From assembly GCA_964432595.1 (NCBI GenBank), contig CAYSOF010000012.1, positions 1 through 64,000 on the forward strand: a stretch of DNA of 64,000 nt. Direction: 5' to 3'. Numbering within the stretch: position 1 is the first letter of the stretch; each line of letters opens with the position of its first letter. Below are positions 62,282-64,000 of this stretch, piece by piece. The stretch comes from DASYLJ01 sp964432595. Lineage in GTDB: Bacteria; Desulfobacterota; Binatia; DP-6. The notes under the pieces were generated by a model. The model made no database searches and was not told where the DNA came from. It saw nothing but the letters and a program-made list of their open reading frames with translations. Made by a program: the position numbers and the translations under genes.

Positions 62282-63949
62282 ATGAAAACACCCCTCCTGC
62301 GGACGTTCGTGACCCTCGCGCTCCTGGCGTTCGGCCGCCCCGCGGCGGCCACGGACCCCGGCGAGGCCCTCGTATTCCCCGACTGCAACAAGAAGATCCA
62401 GGCATGCATCGACGCCGCCCCTCCCGGCGGCGCCGTGCTCCTCGCCACCGACGACACGATCGACGAGGACCTGAGCATCACCAAAAGCATCACGCTCGCG
62501 GCCGCCCCCGGCTTCCGGCCCGTCTTCGCGCCCACCTCCAACATCTTCGCCCGCTCGGCGGGCGGCGGCGACAAGGTGCTGGTCCTCCGCGGCCTCACCT
62601 GGGAGCCCGCGGGCGCGTCCACCGCCATCCGGGTCCTCCACGACGGCGACGGCGCCTACGACGTCCAGCTGCTCGACAACGCCTTCCTCGGCCTCCAGGG
62701 CTCCGGCTTCTCGGCGGTCGTCAGCGTCCAGACGACCCAACCCGGCCCGGGCGGCCCTCTCATCCTCAACGTGCGCGGCAACACCTTCCGGATGCCGGCG
62801 GGCACCCGGTGGCCGCTGGAGATCGAGCTGCCCTGGGAGGTGCACGGCATCACCGTCGTCGAGCGGAACGTCATCGAGACCGCCGACACCGGCCAGCCGG
62901 GCGCGATCTACTTCCGTCACTGGGAGGGCGAGATGCTCTTCTATGCCCTCCACAACGTGGTACGCACCGCGAACCCGGCCCAGACCGCGATCGAGGTGTA
63001 TCAGTCGGGCGACGGCACCGGGCGCACCATCGCGCGCATCTTCGGCAACCTCCTGCAGGGCGTCGACGGCGGCATGCGCTTCGGCACGTCGCTCTACGCC
63101 GAGGAAGGCGACATCGATCTGCTGGTGGCGCACAACACCGTCGTCGACGCGAACATCCGAGCGGTGCAGGTCGGCGGACGCGACGACTTCGGCGCCGAAG
63201 TGAGCGGCGTGATCGCCAACAACGTGCTGGCCCGCAGCGGACGCGGCGACGTCGGCATCCACGAGTTCGCCGACCAGGTGCTCGAGACGAACAACCTGCT
63301 CACCGCCATGGACCCCGAGGGCTTCCCGTCGGAGCCCGGCCCCTACAGCATCCTCGTGACCGACCCCGGCTTCGCCGCCGACGACGACTTCCGCCTGGCG
63401 CCGACGTCGCCGGCCATCAACAAGGCCGATCCGGCCCACACGCCGGCCGAGCTCATGTTCGATCTCGACGACCAGCCCCGCGTCGCCGGTCCGGCGGCCG
63501 ACCTCGGCGCATTCGAGCTACCGTGCGCGCCCGGCGACGATGCGCCGCACTGCGCGCCGATGTGCACGCCGACGACCTGTCAGAGCGGCGATCCCTGCTA
63601 CGTCGCGACCTGCGTCGGCGACATGTGCCGCACGACGCCGATCGACGGCTTCCTGCAGCAGGCGCTCTGCGCCTGCGACCGGCCGCTGCCGACGGCGTGC
63701 GACGGCGTGCTGATCCCGACGCGGATCACCCGCCGTGCCGCGAACGCGTGCCTGCAGATCGACCGCATCGTCCCCGACCCGCTCTCCCGTCAGACCTTCA
63801 AGCGCGTGCGCAGCGCGAAGCGGAGCTGGGCCAAGGCGAGCCGCCTTCTCGCGAGCCCGCGCTCCGGCGTGCCGGCGAGCTGCGCCGCCGCGCTGTCGGC
63901 GCAGTACGACGACGCCTCCCGCCGCGCCGGCCGACTGACCGAGGCATGA
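62282..63949 (+). CDS. Secreted parallel beta-helix protein with Cys-rich C-terminus
   Basis: This 555-residue protein has a signal peptide (LLRTFVTLALLAFGRPAAA). It has a right-handed parallel beta-helix (about 35-400) with repeating short strands (LSITKSITLAAAPGFRPVF, TVVDANIRAVQVGGRDD), as in pectate-lyase-like proteins, but no obvious catalytic Asp triad. The Cys-rich C-terminus (about 415-485) is followed by a basic helical tail (TFKRVRSAKRSWAKASRLL). Probably surface or extracellular, substrate unknown. It is divergent from the sigma factor across 86 bp. Confidence 0.7.
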   Translation: MKTPLLRTFVTLALLAFGRPAAATDPGEALVFPDCNKKIQACIDAAPPGGAVLLATDDTIDEDLSITKSITLAAAPGFRPVFAPTSNIFARSAGGGDKVLVLRGLTWEPAGASTAIRVLHDGDGAYDVQLLDNAFLGLQGSGFSAVVSVQTTQPGPGGPLILNVRGNTFRMPAGTRWPLEIELPWEVHGITVVERNVIETADTGQPGAIYFRHWEGEMLFYALHNVVRTANPAQTAIEVYQSGDGTGRTIARIFGNLLQGVDGGMRFGTSLYAEEGDIDLLVAHNTVVDANIRAVQVGGRDDFGAEVSGVIANNVLARSGRGDVGIHEFADQVLETNNLLTAMDPEGFPSEPGPYSILVTDPGFAADDDFRLAPTSPAINKADPAHTPAELMFDLDDQPRVAGPAADLGAFELPCAPGDDAPHCAPMCTPTTCQSGDPCYVATCVGDMCRTTPIDGFLQQALCACDRPLPTACDGVLIPTRITRRAANACLQIDRIVPDPLSRQTFKRVRSAKRSWAKASRLLASPRSGVPASCAAALSAQYDDASRRAGRLTEA

Positions 63950-63963
63950 TCCCCCTGCCCTTG

Positions 63964-63985
63964 TAGCCCCCGCACACGGGGGCTA
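63964..63985. terminator. Hairpin after the beta-helix gene
   Basis: TAGCCCCC (63964-63971) pairs with GGGGGCTA (63978-63985) over 8 perfect bp with a 6-nt loop, 14 bp past the stop. There is no strong U-tract. Confidence 0.6.
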
Positions 63986-64000
63986 CTCGTCCCTCCCATG

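Overview
The window is a GC-rich bacterial chromosome segment with tightly packed genes on both strands. It has no tRNA, rRNA, CRISPR array or complete transposon. Gene content suggests an uncultured member of the former Deltaproteobacteria, most like Candidatus Binatota/Binatia. The reasons are coenzyme-F420 enzymes (NADPH:F420 reductase, LLM oxidoreductase, Ddn-like reductase) beside many acyl-CoA dehydrogenases, and a large set of secreted Cys-rich proteins with DUF4215 repeats and poly-Thr linkers. The lineage is inferred from gene content, not from a marker-gene tree.

Layout. 1-160: what look like the terminal repeats of an insertion sequence lying mostly outside the window. 157-8520: SufT, an NYN/LOTUS-type RNA-binding or nuclease protein, a sensor kinase, a DUF4215 secreted protein with the debris of a tandem copy, a PNPOx-fold protein and RNase D. 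8576-13242: a dihaem cytochrome c, a DUF475/TerC membrane protein, an acyl-CoA dehydrogenase and a lipase maturation factor. 13247-17511: a KaiC-like ATPase overlapping a hybrid kinase, a Nudix hydrolase and a YjfB-type small protein. 17619-21845: a MacB/MacA-like export operon. 22080-24836: rpoD and the F420 reductase. 24840-28967: a sigma-54 two-component system, divergent from two very small membrane proteins that have a near-consensus -24/-12 promoter and two upstream palindromes.

28976-37168: a Ddn-like reductase, a large secreted protein with a His/Cys protease-like core, and a small catabolic regulon (alpha/beta hydrolase, flavin monooxygenase-like protein, TetR, VOC protein) carrying two CCATAA-N6-TTATGG operators. 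37162-45825: LLM oxidoreductase, paired acyl-CoA dehydrogenases, a methyltransferase, a membrane-anchored sulfatase, a Tat-exported vanadium haloperoxidase and a secreted Cys-rich protein. 45879-50098: an apparent operon of an HtrA-fold protein lacking all three catalytic residues, a ThDP 2-oxoacid decarboxylase-like enzyme and an AMP-forming acyl-CoA synthetase. 50155-56333: an SGNH-like protein, a DUF4394/FG-GAP secreted protein, a pectinacetylesterase/Notum-like protein and a GlxA-type regulator. 56392-63949: a CHAT-STAND-TPR protein downstream of a sigma factor/zinc-finger anti-sigma pair, and a secreted beta-helix protein.

The features most worth following up are the sigma-54 module with its two microproteins, the complete TetR regulon, the sigma/anti-sigma/CHAT-STAND locus, the pseudoprotease operon, and a recurrent GCTAnGC -10-like box placed 5-10 nt before start codons. 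That box suggests leaderless or near-leaderless transcription.
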